In this document: piece by piece, positions 7,521-17,002 of the stretch | How the letters are laid out: each line of letters begins with the position of its first letter | Position numbering within the stretch: the first letter of the stretch is position 1 | NCBI RefSeq assembly: GCF_000518165.1 | Contig: NZ_JADB01000003.1 | Span: 1-64,000 of the forward strand | DNA length: 64,000 nt | Reading direction: 5' to 3' | Origin: Bartonella elizabethae F9251 = ATCC 49927 | Lineage (GTDB): Bacteria > Pseudomonadota > Alphaproteobacteria > Rhizobiales > Rhizobiaceae | Program-made: the position numbers and the translations under genes | The notes under the pieces: generated by a model | What the model was told of the DNA's origin: nothing | Database searches by the model: none | Seen by the model: only the letters and a program-made list of their open reading frames with translations

Positions 7521-10067
7521 TTAACGTGTGATGAAGCAACTTCCACCAGAATTTTTAATGGTTTCACAAAGGATTATAGCTTCATTACGGTTTTGCGTTT
7601 GAATACGAACACGGTAATAGGTTCCTTTTCCTGGTATAAAAGCCGGCTGAATATTTAAAGGACGGGACCCGATAATGAATCCAAATTTGGATTTCATCTT
7701 TTTTAAAGAATCCTTCGCTAATTCATGCGTTGGTTGAGAGGAAAGTTGTACATAATAATCCTCTGAATTTTGGGGTGAAATTCTGTTTGCTGATGTGGGA
7801 CGAGTGGCGGCGTTCGTTTCGACTTCTACATTTCTCTCTGCATGAGATGGAATTGGGATAAATTTTTCTTCAATACTCGTATTAGAAGTATTTTCAGCGA
7901 TTATTTTATCAATATTATTTTTGAGATCATAATCACTTTCTTGGTCATTTCTATCGGAATTATGCGATGAAACAAAGGATGACTCTTGAATCTCGTCAGG
8001 AATTTGATCGATGGATTGTGTAGATTGAGCAGCTGTTTTGCTCTCTGTTTGATGTACAGGAGCCAGTGTAATTGTACCATCTTGATTGACAATAACGGTT
8101 TGTACTTCTCGCGTTGGAACAGTATGATTGATAGCTTCAGTGACTGCATCTTCAACATCAGATTCAGTCGAAGGAGAGGGTGAAACGTTTGGAGCCTCTT
8201 CTGAATTTAATCCCTCTAAGCTATCAGGTTTTTCAGAGCTATCAATAAGAAGTTGTTGTGTATTTTCTTGTTTGTCATTTTGTCCAGTTGTTTGTTTATA
8301 GACATCTAAATTATGGGCAATATCATTTTTCGTTTCAGTTGTTTCTGGTTTGAATTTAAAAGGTGTATTATCAGCGTGGATAATGACCCTTTCTTCATTT
8401 TTCTGTGATGGCATGAAAAAATAAGAGTAACCAGTAAACCCAATGGCTATTAAAATAAGAAGAAAAATACCTTTGATGAAAACTTTCCCCAAAACAGAAC
8501 TTTTAAAGGGGGGAGGCGCTGAGGGAGGCGTAGGGATTCCATCTGAGCTTGTGTATGGTGAATTCTCACTCAAGGAGGGGGAATTATATTCGATATTGCC
8601 AGCAGAGAAATAGTCGGCATTTTGTTCTTTAGAGTTTATATACCCCCCTTCTTTTGAATTTTGCATAGTTTGATGAAAAATTTCAGTGAAAGCTTCATTG
8701 TTGTGTTGTTTTTGAGAAAAGTTATCTGTTGGAACATTTCCTACATTGAGTACATCTGCAAATTCTTCTTCTAAACCACCTGCTGGTACATCATATTCTG
8801 GGGCTTCATACGGGACTTCTGGAACCATAATAGGACCAGTTTTTTCTACGATTTCTTCTGAAAATTTATAAGTATCAACATTAGGAGGGGGCGTATCTCT
8901 GTGTGTATAATTATGGGCAAAAAAGCTCTCTGTTTGTTTCGTATGAAGAGGTTTTGATGAGGAAAGAAACTCATCTAAATTATTTTGATTATATGAAATT
9001 TCTCTATTTGGGTTAGAGACATTTTCAGGCTTATTGATGTATTGGGGTTGAGCCTGATTATATGTTGGAAATTTTTCACTATAAGTTTCTTGTTGTGAGG
9101 GATTTTCTTCAAAAAAATAGGGGTAATTGGTTGTATGATCCTCTTGTGAAGATCTCTCTAAATAAGATTGTCGGTCAACGTGTGTAGAATCCAAAGGAGA
9201 GGAGAAGCCACTTGTTGTTTGATTTCTCGGCGTGTTTTGTTTTTCCGACACAAGGTTGGAAGATGAGAAAAATTCATCTTCTTTTGAAGAAGAGGAGACA
9301 TTCGTATAATCTTCTTGGGTCCAATTTTCTTGATTTGCTGAAATTTTATAGGGATGGTTTATAGAACGAACATAGAAGTCTTGATTGTCATCATCAGCTT
9401 TTTGTATATTCGAAGTTTCAGGTTGTTGTGAAGTCGTTTGTGAAAAACGGTCGGTTCTTTCAACAGTTTCTGTCTCATCTCTTTTATTTTCGCGTCTTTC
9501 AGATTCATTAAAAAAGATATTTTCTGATTCTGATTGTGAGATAAAATTCCTTTTTTCAAAGAAAGGATGAGCACGTGTTGCTGTCTTTTTCTGTTGAGAC
9601 AATTGATTCTTTTGGATTGGTAATGGAGAAAGCGCGTCTAAAATTTGTTCTTCATCATGACTGGTCGGTGAAGAATATTTTTCTTCAGATAAATTATTTT
9701 GTTTTGAATGGTTGAAAGAACCAGTTTGTGCAATATCTGAGGCTGTTGCAGTGCTGGTTGCATGCGAGTTCCACGGTTTTTTTTGATCATCAAAGGTTGA
9801 GTCGCGTGTTAAATTATTTTCAAGTTCTTCTTCTAGGAAGGACAAATCAAAATCATCAGAAGATGATGTTTTGGAATGAGATGTCGAGCGATCTGTCTCT
9901 AAAGAAGAGTGCTCATTTTGGTTTCCGCTTTGTTTGGTCGGATTAAAAATGCGCGTAAGTCTTTCTAAAGGATCATGGTGTTCATGATCTTGTTTTATTT
10001 CGTGCGGATTTTTGCGATCGTTATCGCTCATAGCTTTTCTCACATAATGATTTGCACTGACGTGCAA
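7521..10067 (-). CDS. large SPOR-domain protein with disordered cytoplasmic region
   Basis: The protein has three parts. About 525 N-terminal residues are Ser-, Gln-, Asn-, Glu- and Thr-rich, low in complexity and presumably disordered. One membrane span follows at roughly residues 527-550 (GKVFIKGIFLLILIAIGFTG). The periplasmic part is about 300 residues and ends in an 80-residue SPOR domain (YYVQLSSQPTHELAKDSL and later YYRVRIQTQNRNEA). SPOR domains bind denuded glycan strands at division sites, so a role in septation or cell-wall remodelling is likely. An internal ATG at 10031 (MSDNDRKN) is a good alternative start. It follows argS and dgt in the same direction, an order conserved in Hyphomicrobiales. 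Confidence 0.85.
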   Translation of the reverse strand: MHVSANHYVRKAMSDNDRKNPHEIKQDHEHHDPLERLTRIFNPTKQSGNQNEHSSLETDRSTSHSKTSSSDDFDLSFLEEELENNLTRDSTFDDQKKPWNSHATSTATASDIAQTGSFNHSKQNNLSEEKYSSPTSHDEEQILDALSPLPIQKNQLSQQKKTATRAHPFFEKRNFISQSESENIFFNESERRENKRDETETVERTDRFSQTTSQQPETSNIQKADDDNQDFYVRSINHPYKISANQENWTQEDYTNVSSSSKEDEFFSSSNLVSEKQNTPRNQTTSGFSSPLDSTHVDRQSYLERSSQEDHTTNYPYFFEENPSQQETYSEKFPTYNQAQPQYINKPENVSNPNREISYNQNNLDEFLSSSKPLHTKQTESFFAHNYTHRDTPPPNVDTYKFSEEIVEKTGPIMVPEVPYEAPEYDVPAGGLEEEFADVLNVGNVPTDNFSQKQHNNEAFTEIFHQTMQNSKEGGYINSKEQNADYFSAGNIEYNSPSLSENSPYTSSDGIPTPPSAPPPFKSSVLGKVFIKGIFLLILIAIGFTGYSYFFMPSQKNEERVIIHADNTPFKFKPETTETKNDIAHNLDVYKQTTGQNDKQENTQQLLIDSSEKPDSLEGLNSEEAPNVSPSPSTESDVEDAVTEAINHTVPTREVQTVIVNQDGTITLAPVHQTESKTAAQSTQSIDQIPDEIQESSFVSSHNSDRNDQESDYDLKNNIDKIIAENTSNTSIEEKFIPIPSHAERNVEVETNAATRPTSANRISPQNSEDYYVQLSSQPTHELAKDSLKKMKSKFGFIIGSRPLNIQPAFIPGKGTYYRVRIQTQNRNEAIILCETIKNSGGSCFITR

Positions 10068-10182
10068 TCAATGGTTAATTTTGATTTGTTATGTTAAAAT
10101 TATAAATTTTCCCCCTCTCATGCAAGGATACATGAAAAAGTTTACCAATAAAGTATCTATTGTATGTATTTATAGAACTTTT

Positions 10183-11940
10183 TCAACGCATTTCTATTGG
10201 GGCTTCGACTCCTATGATGCTAAGTCCTGATGATAAAATATTGATAACAGCTTGTATCAAGCCCAATCTTGCAAAGGATAACTCTTTATCATTAGGCTGA
10301 ATAAAGCGTAAATTGAGACTTTCACTCCCTTTATTCCAATGGGTGTGAAAGCAGGAAGCAAGATCATAAAGATAAAACGCTAATCGATGGGGTTCTTTAT
10401 GAACGACGGCTTGTTCAATGATACGGGGATATTCAGAAAGTTTGCGTATTAATAATATTTCATTGTCATCTGTTAGTCGATGAAGATGGGAGATCAATGT
10501 GTCCTTTGAAAAGCTTTCAATATGAAGTACTTCTTGTGCTTGACGAAAGACTGAGTGACAACGTGCACTTGCATATTGTACGTAAAAGATGGGGTTATCT
10601 TTTGATTGTTCCGTTACTTTTGCAAAATCAAAATCAAGAGGTGCTTCGCATTTGCGGTATAGCATCATAAAACGTACTGGATCACGACCAACTTCTTCGA
10701 CAACATCTCTTAGAGTCACAAATGATCCGGCTCTTTTTGACATGCGTACAGGTTGACCATCGCGAAAGAGTTTTACCAATTGGCATAAGAAAACACTTAG
10801 TTTGGCTTTATCCCCAGAAATTGCTTTTGCCATAGCTTCTAGCCGCTTTATATAGCCAGCATGGTCTGCGCCTAGAATATAAATCATTTCATCAAAATGA
10901 CGATTAAATTTATCCCGAAAATAAGCAACATCAGCAGCAAAATAAGTGTAAGAACCATCAGATTTAACCAAAACACGGTCTTGGTCATCACCAACATTTG
11001 TTGAACGAAACAAAGTTTGCTCGCTTTGTTCCCAATCTTCTATATTTTGTCCTTTGGGAGGGGGGAGTTTTCCTTTGTAAATATAACCATTTAAAGTGAG
11101 GTCGTTAATGGTATTACGAATAGCTCGGGCATTATCTGCGTAAAGCATTCGCTCAGAGAAAAAGATATCATGATAAATATTAAGAGCTGCCAAATCTTCG
11201 CGAATCATGGACATCATTGCCTGAATCGCTCGTTCTTTCACGATAGATAAGGCTTCATCTTTATCCATGGAGAGGAGCTGGTCACCAAACTCTTGAGCCA
11301 ACGATTGACCCAATGGTATCAAGTACTCTCCAGGATAGAGCCCCTCTGGAATTTCATTAATTTTTTGTCCAAGCGCTTCACGATAGCGCAACAGTACAGA
11401 ATGAGCGAGAACTTCGATTTGTTGACCAGCATCATTGATATAATATTCTTTCGTGATGTTATAGCCCGTAAATTGCAGCAAATTGGAGAGAACATCTCCA
11501 ACAACGGCTCCGCGACAGTGTCCTACATGCATAGGGCCTGTAGGATTTGCTGAGACATATTCAACATTGACGCGTTTTCCCTGTCCCATCGGCATGCGAC
11601 CATAAGAAAGGCCTAATTCAAGCATGGACTTTATAGCATCTTGCCAAAATAATTTTGTAAGCTTGATGTTGATAAAACCAGGGCCGGCAACATCAATATT
11701 CTCAATAGAAGAATCATTTTTAAGTAGTTCTATGATTTTATCGGCAAGCGCACGGGGCCCCATCCCAATAGATTTTGCAAGCACCATGGCAGCATTGGTT
11801 GATAAATGACCATGGGAGGAATCACGTGGGGGATCAACGGTGATTTTTGATAAATCTAGATCTTCTCCATTTTTTCCTTTTATATCAGATAATTCAATTG
11901 ATTTTTTAATTTTTTTTTCGAAGTTTTTAAAGATATTCAT
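10183..11940 (-). CDS. argS: arginyl-tRNA synthetase
   Basis: This class I synthetase charges tRNA-Arg with arginine. The 585-residue protein shows the N-terminal additional domain, then the HIGH-type signature in [20 protein letters not shown], and a KMSKS-type loop in [15 protein letters not shown]. The C-terminal DALR anticodon-binding domain includes [17 protein letters not shown]. The length is normal. It lies 31 bases downstream of dgt and upstream of the SPOR gene and is probably co-transcribed with both. Confidence 0.96.
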   Translation of the reverse strand: MNIFKNFEKKIKKSIELSDIKGKNGEDLDLSKITVDPPRDSSHGHLSTNAAMVLAKSIGMGPRALADKIIELLKNDSSIENIDVAGPGFINIKLTKLFWQDAIKSMLELGLSYGRMPMGQGKRVNVEYVSANPTGPMHVGHCRGAVVGDVLSNLLQFTGYNITKEYYINDAGQQIEVLAHSVLLRYREALGQKINEIPEGLYPGEYLIPLGQSLAQEFGDQLLSMDKDEALSIVKERAIQAMMSMIREDLAALNIYHDIFFSERMLYADNARAIRNTINDLTLNGYIYKGKLPPPKGQNIEDWEQSEQTLFRSTNVGDDQDRVLVKSDGSYTYFAADVAYFRDKFNRHFDEMIYILGADHAGYIKRLEAMAKAISGDKAKLSVFLCQLVKLFRDGQPVRMSKRAGSFVTLRDVVEEVGRDPVRFMMLYRKCEAPLDFDFAKVTEQSKDNPIFYVQYASARCHSVFRQAQEVLHIESFSKDTLISHLHRLTDDNEILLIRKLSEYPRIIEQAVVHKEPHRLAFYLYDLASCFHTHWNKGSESLNLRFIQPNDKELSFARLGLIQAVINILSSGLSIIGVEAPIEMR

Positions 11941-11970
11941 ATTGAGCTTCCATGATGATGCTAAAAGCCA

Positions 11971-13173
11971 TTAAACGAAATGATCTGTATGGTCAAATAA
12001 ACGGTGATATTCACGTAAAGCATAGTGATCAGTCATCCCTGAAAGAAAGTCAGCAATCAGACGTGCTAACTCTTGATTTTTTAAGTGCACTGCTTTTTTG
12101 CACCAACTTTCAGGCATTGTCTCTGGATTCTCATAATAACAATTGAATAATTTTTGTACAATGTTTTTTGCTGCATTGCGACGACTGAGAACTTGTTTGT
12201 GATAATAAAGATTTTTAAAAAGAAAATTTTTTAGTTCTTTTTCGTAAACGGTCATTGACGGTGAAAAGGTAACAATAGTTTGTTTTGCTTGGTAAATATC
12301 GCTTATACTGGTTGGTTTGATGCGTGCCAAATTTTCATGTGATTGTTTGATAACATCTTCGACCATGGTTGTGATTTGTCTTCGTACCAGTGTGTAACCG
12401 CGTCGTGCTTGGTCGAGCTGGGGGTGCTCATCGGTTATGTTTTTTAAGATGGCTGCTGTTAGAGAAACGTGTTCAAATTGATCGAGGGTTAAAAATTGCG
12501 ATCGTAAACCATCATCAATATCATGGGCATTGTATGCGATATCATCTGCAATCGCAGCACATTGTGCTTCTAGTCCTGCAAAACAATCGAGTGCAAGATC
12601 TTGCTTTGCATTGTATTGTAAAATATCGGTGGAAACTTCTTTATTTTTCGCGTGAGGACCTAGAAGAGGCCCGTTATGCTTTACAAGACCTTCGAGGGTT
12701 TCCCATGTAAGGTTGAGGCCATCAAAATTTGCATAGCGCTGTTCTAGTTTTGTAACAATGCGTAAGGCTTGTGCATTATGATCGAAGCCGCCATAATCCG
12801 CCATGGCTTCATTGAGAGCTTCTTCTCCTGCATGGCCAAAGGGCGTGTGTCCAAAGTCATGAGCAAGGGCAATGGCTTCGGCAAGATCTTCATCAAGATA
12901 CAGAGCCCTAGCGAGTGTTCGTGCAATTTGAGAAACCTCTATGGAATGGGTAAGGCGGGTACGATAATGATCGCTTTCATCAGCAATAAACACTTGCGTT
13001 TTATGTTTAAGACGTCGAAATGCATTAGAATGGATAATACGATCTCTATCTCGTTGAAAGGGTGAGCGCGTAGAGCTCATCGTTTCATGGAATAATCGGC
13101 CGCGGCTTGTTTGCGGGTGAGCACTGTAGACGGCTCGAGATTGGTAATTGAAGTTGATCGTGCCTATATCCAT
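11971..13173 (-). CDS. dgt: dGTPase-like HD-domain triphosphohydrolase
   Basis: The 400-residue protein belongs to the dNTP triphosphohydrolase family, which splits dNTPs into deoxynucleosides and triphosphate. The metal-binding HD residues are visible in [19 protein letters not shown] and in [20 protein letters not shown], followed by [16 protein letters not shown]. The family's N-terminal signature [20 protein letters not shown] is also present. The length fits type 2 enzymes. It is the first gene of the dgt-argS-SPOR run and is divergent from erpA, with 110 bases between them for both promoters. Confidence 0.93.
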   Translation of the reverse strand: MDIGTINFNYQSRAVYSAHPQTSRGRLFHETMSSTRSPFQRDRDRIIHSNAFRRLKHKTQVFIADESDHYRTRLTHSIEVSQIARTLARALYLDEDLAEAIALAHDFGHTPFGHAGEEALNEAMADYGGFDHNAQALRIVTKLEQRYANFDGLNLTWETLEGLVKHNGPLLGPHAKNKEVSTDILQYNAKQDLALDCFAGLEAQCAAIADDIAYNAHDIDDGLRSQFLTLDQFEHVSLTAAILKNITDEHPQLDQARRGYTLVRRQITTMVEDVIKQSHENLARIKPTSISDIYQAKQTIVTFSPSMTVYEKELKNFLFKNLYYHKQVLSRRNAAKNIVQKLFNCYYENPETMPESWCKKAVHLKNQELARLIADFLSGMTDHYALREYHRLFDHTDHFV

Positions 13174-13283
13174 TGCAAGCTGTCCATTATCATCTTAAAA
13201 TTAAGAGTGGTTTATGTGAATAAATTTTCTCTTTAATAGTGTGGGATACTCTTTCTTGATGGTTTAATGCAAGGATATATAAA

Positions 13284-13607
13284 ATGAATGTGAAAATTTC
13301 AGAGGCTGCTGCTCAGCAAATTGTACAGATACTTTTGCGTGAACCTGATAAAATAGCCTTACGTATTTCTGTTGAAGGCGGTGGATGTTCTGGTTTTTCT
13401 TATAAATATGACTTGGTTTCTGAAATGTGTAAAGATGACCTCGTTTTCAAAAAAGATGGGGCAACGGTGCTTATTGATTCACTATCGATTCCTTTCATGG
13501 AAGGAGCTGAGATTGATTTTGTTGATGATCTTATGGGACAGTCTTTTCAGATTCATAATCCCAATGCCGTTTCATCATGTGGTTGTGGTGTAAGTTTTTC
13601 AATTTGA
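13284..13607 (+). CDS. erpA: ErpA-type iron-sulfur cluster insertion protein
   Basis: This 107-residue A-type carrier binds an iron-sulfur cluster and passes it to apoproteins. The three conserved cysteines are Cys35 (EGGGCSGFSY) and Cys99 and Cys101 (SSCGCGVSFSI). The short form, without the C-terminal extension of the second A-type gene at 63.1 kb, fits ErpA. It is divergent from dgt, as in many Hyphomicrobiales. The next gene begins 13 bases after its stop. Confidence 0.9.
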   Translation: MNVKISEAAAQQIVQILLREPDKIALRISVEGGGCSGFSYKYDLVSEMCKDDLVFKKDGATVLIDSLSIPFMEGAEIDFVDDLMGQSFQIHNPNAVSSCGCGVSFSI

Positions 13608-13620
13608 GAGTGGGGACTTT

Positions 13621-14631
13621 GTGATATTGTTTCTTGAAAAAAATATCATGTTGGTCAACAATGTAAAAATGGCTAGTCTTATAAAAATAGTGCACCGATG
13701 TGTGCGGTTATGCGTGGTGCTTACTTTGTTGATCTGGAGCCATTGTGCTTTTTGTGAAGAAGGAGTAGATCAACAGCAGGGACAATCACGGAGTTTTATT
13801 CTAAAGTCCCAAGAACAGCAAAAAGAGAATTTAGCATCTCAGGCACAACTCATTTTGAATGCTCGGTTAACAAATAGCCGTCAAGATATTGAGAAAGGGC
13901 TTGTCTGGCGCCTTTATGCCCCTATTCTAGGAATTGATAATAAATTACCATTAGTGGCAACCCATAAGGGGGGAAGTGCGCGTTTTGATTTAGAGCCAGG
14001 AAGTTATCTTGTTCATGTCTCATTTGGTCATATGAGTGCTATGCGCCATATTCGTCTAGAAAATGGGCAGTGTCTTGTGAAAAACTTTTATCTTGAGGCA
14101 GGGGGTCTTATTTTAAATGCAACACTGCTCAATGGTGAAATCAATGAAAAGGAATTACGTTTTACGATCTATGAGGATGAAAAAGAAAATGATGATACGG
14201 GGATCATTTTATCAAATGTTAAACCTCAATCCGTTGTACGTTTAAAAGCTGGTCGCTACCATGTTGCTTCCCATTATGGTTCCATTAATGCGACGGCTCG
14301 TTCGGATATTCAAGTAGAGGCTGGTAAAATAACGGAAGTTACTCTTGAACATCAGGCTGCTCAAATTGTGTTAAAGCTGGTACGACAAGAAGGAGGAGAA
14401 GCACTTGCAGATACAAGTTGGTCTCTTGCCAATGATTCTGGCGATATTGTATATGAAACAGTTGGGGCTTATGTTTCACTCGTGTTAGCGGAGGGAGAGT
14501 ATATTGCCATTGCTAAAAATAAAGATAAAATTTATCAAAAGGTTTTTTCTGTCGTTTCTGGTCATGATGAAGATATAAGTGTGGTTGCGAATGAACAAAA
14601 TATGCAACGAATTGATGAAGATATGGATTGA
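13621..14631 (+). CDS. secreted protein of three related beta-rich repeats, unknown function
   Basis: The frame opens with GTG at 13621; ATG codons at 13648 and 13669 are alternative starts, and the last gives the cleanest signal peptide (MASLIKIVHRCVRLCVVLTL, then a likely cut after SHCAFC). The mature protein divides into three repeats of about 80 residues, near residues 76-159, 162-243 and 247-322. Each starts with a hydrophobic strand (AQLILNARL, GLILNATLL, AQIVLKLVR) and contains a turn of the form L-x-x-G-x-Y (LEPGSY, LKAGRY, LAEGEY), spaced 84 and 81 residues apart. This resembles carboxypeptidase-regulatory-like beta sandwiches. It is probably periplasmic. The role is unknown. Confidence 0.75.
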   Translation: MILFLEKNIMLVNNVKMASLIKIVHRCVRLCVVLTLLIWSHCAFCEEGVDQQQGQSRSFILKSQEQQKENLASQAQLILNARLTNSRQDIEKGLVWRLYAPILGIDNKLPLVATHKGGSARFDLEPGSYLVHVSFGHMSAMRHIRLENGQCLVKNFYLEAGGLILNATLLNGEINEKELRFTIYEDEKENDDTGIILSNVKPQSVVRLKAGRYHVASHYGSINATARSDIQVEAGKITEVTLEHQAAQIVLKLVRQEGGEALADTSWSLANDSGDIVYETVGAYVSLVLAEGEYIAIAKNKDKIYQKVFSVVSGHDEDISVVANEQNMQRIDEDMD

Positions 14632-14653
14632 TCGTTGTTCATAGAACTAAACC

Positions 14654-15463
14654 GTGATGAAAGATGGGGTGTGCGTTTTGATTGAAATTTCAACAATTAG
14701 TGTGTTTTTTGCGGGGGCTCTGTCTTTTCTGTCACCCTGTGTTTTGCCATTAGTTCCCCCTTATTTATGCTATATGGCAGGGATTGGTATTGATGACTTT
14801 CGATCAGAAAAGCGTGATGAGAAAGTCTTTATACGGTGGGCTTTATTGTCTTCTGTTATCGCTTTTGTTCTTGGATTTACCACTGTTTTTGTTGCTTTAG
14901 GTGCTAGTGCAAGTACAATTGGTAAATTCATCGGTTATTATCGTGATTGGTTTGCTCTTGCTGCTGGAGTGATCATTATTATTTTTGGTTTAAATTTTTT
15001 AGGGCTTTTCAAGATTTCGTTTTTATTTCGTGAAGCGCGTTTTCAGACTCATAAAACACCTGCTGGTCCTTTAGGAGCCTATGTTATTGGTTTAGCTTTT
15101 GCCTTTGGTTGGACCCCGTGTATTGGTCCCATTTTAGGACCTATTATAACGCTTGCTGGAACAAAAGAAACTGTGGGTGAGGGCGCTATTCTATTAGCAG
15201 TTTATGCGTTAGGTCTTGCTGTTCCTTTTGTATTGGCAGCCTTATTTTCGAGTCATTTTATGCGGTTTTTAGCAGCTTTTCGTATTCATTTAGGAAAAGT
15301 TGAAAAAATTATTGGTGTTTTTCTTATTCTTACAGGGATTTTGTTTCTAACAGGCTCTATGCAGGATCTTTCATTTTGGCTTTTAGAGCATTATCCTTCA
15401 TTGAGTTATGTTGAAGATATTCGTTGGCACGATATTGTAAACTTTTTTGGATTTTCTCGTTAG
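14654..15463 (+). CDS. ccdA: CcdA-type cytochrome c biogenesis / thiol-reductant transporter
   Basis: The protein moves reducing equivalents from cytoplasmic thioredoxin across the inner membrane to apocytochrome c or other periplasmic thiols. It has about six membrane spans in 269 residues. The two redox cysteines lie in the family motifs SFLSPCVLPLVPPYL and FGWTPCIGPILGP. The N-terminal start is unsure: GTG at 14654, ATG at 14657, and later GTG or TTG codons are all in frame. glmU starts 14 bases after its stop. Confidence 0.9.
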   Translation: MMKDGVCVLIEISTISVFFAGALSFLSPCVLPLVPPYLCYMAGIGIDDFRSEKRDEKVFIRWALLSSVIAFVLGFTTVFVALGASASTIGKFIGYYRDWFALAAGVIIIIFGLNFLGLFKISFLFREARFQTHKTPAGPLGAYVIGLAFAFGWTPCIGPILGPIITLAGTKETVGEGAILLAVYALGLAVPFVLAALFSSHFMRFLAAFRIHLGKVEKIIGVFLILTGILFLTGSMQDLSFWLLEHYPSLSYVEDIRWHDIVNFFGFSR

Positions 15464-15477
15464 TCTGATGTGTTTTT

Positions 15478-16827
15478 ATGGTTAGAAGTTGTCTTTCTAT
15501 TGTTCTTGCTGCAGGTGAAGGGACGCGCATGAAATCGTCTCTGCCTAAAGTTCTTCATAAAATTGCTGAATTGCCTCTTATATGCCACGTTCTAAAACAA
15601 ATAGAATTGGCAGGATCTTCACAATTGGCTGTTGTTGTGGGATTTGGTGCTCAAGAGGTTGCACATGTTGTTCAGTCATGTGTAAAAGATGTGATGATTT
15701 TTGAGCAAAAAGAGCGTTTAGGAACGGCGCATGCTGTTTTATCGGCTCGTTTAGCTTTGCAAAGGCGAGTGGATGATGTTCTCATTGTTTTTGGGGATAC
15801 GCCTCTCATTCAGCAAGATTCATTGCAGCAAATGCGTACACAGCTTGCTGATGGAGCAGATGTTGTTTTTTCAGGCTTTCATACCCAAGATCCAACAGGT
15901 TATGGACGTCTTCTCGAGAAAAATGGTCAATTGATTGCAATTGTGGAAGAAAAAGACGCAAGCGACGAAGAAAAAAAGATTTCTTTTTGTAATGGGGGAA
16001 TACTCGCTATGCGTGGAAAACATGCCCTTTCTCTTTTAGAGAAGGTTGATAATAACAATGTGAAAAAAGAATACTACTTAACCGATATTGCTTCTCTGGC
16101 AACACGCGAAGGGTTGGATGTACGTGTCGTTGAAGTTCCTTTTGAAAATATCGCAGGAATTAACAACTCTCTTGAGCTCTCTGAGGCTGATTCTTTGTGG
16201 CAAAAACGTAAAGCGCGCGATTTAATGTTATCGGGTGTTACACTCTTAAAACCAGAAACAGTCTATTTTTCTCATGATACAGAAATTGAACCAGGTGTGG
16301 TGATAGAACCAAATGTTTATTTTGGATTAGGCGTGAAAGTACACTCTGGTGCTGTTATTCGTGCATTTAGTTATCTCGAAGGTGCTGTGGTGGGTCAAGA
16401 TGCGCAGATTGGTCCCTATGCACGTTTGCGTCCTGGAACAGAGTTGGCAAAATCCGTAAAGGTTGGAAATTTTTGTGAAGTCAAACAAGCTAAGGTAGGA
16501 GAATCTTCTAAAATAAATCATTTAAGTTATATTGGTGATGCCGAAATTGGTGCACATACCAATATTGGAGCCGGTACGATTACGTGTAATTATGATGGAT
16601 TTAACAAATATAAGACCACGATTGGTGATCATGCTTTTGTTGGGTCTAATACGGCGCTTGTTTCCCCATTGGTGATCGGGGATGGCTCTTATGTTGCTTC
16701 AGGAAGCGTTATTACTGAAAATGTTCCTATGAACAGTATGGCTTTTGGGCGTGCACGACAGGTTATAAAAGAAGGCTATGCAACAAAATTTCGGGCACGC
16801 TTGTTAGAAAAAAAACAGAAAAAATGA
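15478..16827 (+). CDS. glmU: bifunctional N-acetylglucosamine-1-phosphate uridyltransferase / glucosamine-1-phosphate acetyltransferase
   Basis: GlmU acetylates glucosamine 1-phosphate and then couples it to UTP, giving UDP-GlcNAc for peptidoglycan and lipid A. The N-terminal nucleotidyltransferase domain shows [18 protein letters not shown] and FGDTPLI. From about residue 255 the chain is a left-handed beta-helix of hexapeptide repeats (for example [36 protein letters not shown]). The length of 449 residues is normal. glmS follows in the same direction and supplies the preceding intermediate. Confidence 0.96.
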   Translation: MVRSCLSIVLAAGEGTRMKSSLPKVLHKIAELPLICHVLKQIELAGSSQLAVVVGFGAQEVAHVVQSCVKDVMIFEQKERLGTAHAVLSARLALQRRVDDVLIVFGDTPLIQQDSLQQMRTQLADGADVVFSGFHTQDPTGYGRLLEKNGQLIAIVEEKDASDEEKKISFCNGGILAMRGKHALSLLEKVDNNNVKKEYYLTDIASLATREGLDVRVVEVPFENIAGINNSLELSEADSLWQKRKARDLMLSGVTLLKPETVYFSHDTEIEPGVVIEPNVYFGLGVKVHSGAVIRAFSYLEGAVVGQDAQIGPYARLRPGTELAKSVKVGNFCEVKQAKVGESSKINHLSYIGDAEIGAHTNIGAGTITCNYDGFNKYKTTIGDHAFVGSNTALVSPLVIGDGSYVASGSVITENVPMNSMAFGRARQVIKEGYATKFRARLLEKKQKK

Positions 16828-17002
16828 TCATTTTCAATCTATTCCTTTGTTTTGTACTGATCCAACGATGGAGAGGAGGTTAATTCTTAAAGATTGCCGT
16901 ACTCCATGTTTGAATTATTTTATTATTTATCGTTTTAAATAAAGGCTATTAGATTGTTTTATGATATTTAAATCTTAAAGATATGTGGGTTGGAGCTTTT
17001 TA

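Noticed and set aside
9359..9946. Several frames of 60-72 codons on both strands inside the SPOR gene
   Set aside because: Shadows of the low-complexity coding sequence in the real frame.
16828..17002. Possible glmS ribozyme or riboswitch upstream of glmS
   Set aside because: The spacer is only 175 bases, shows no glmS-ribozyme core, and that class is known mainly from Gram-positive bacteria.
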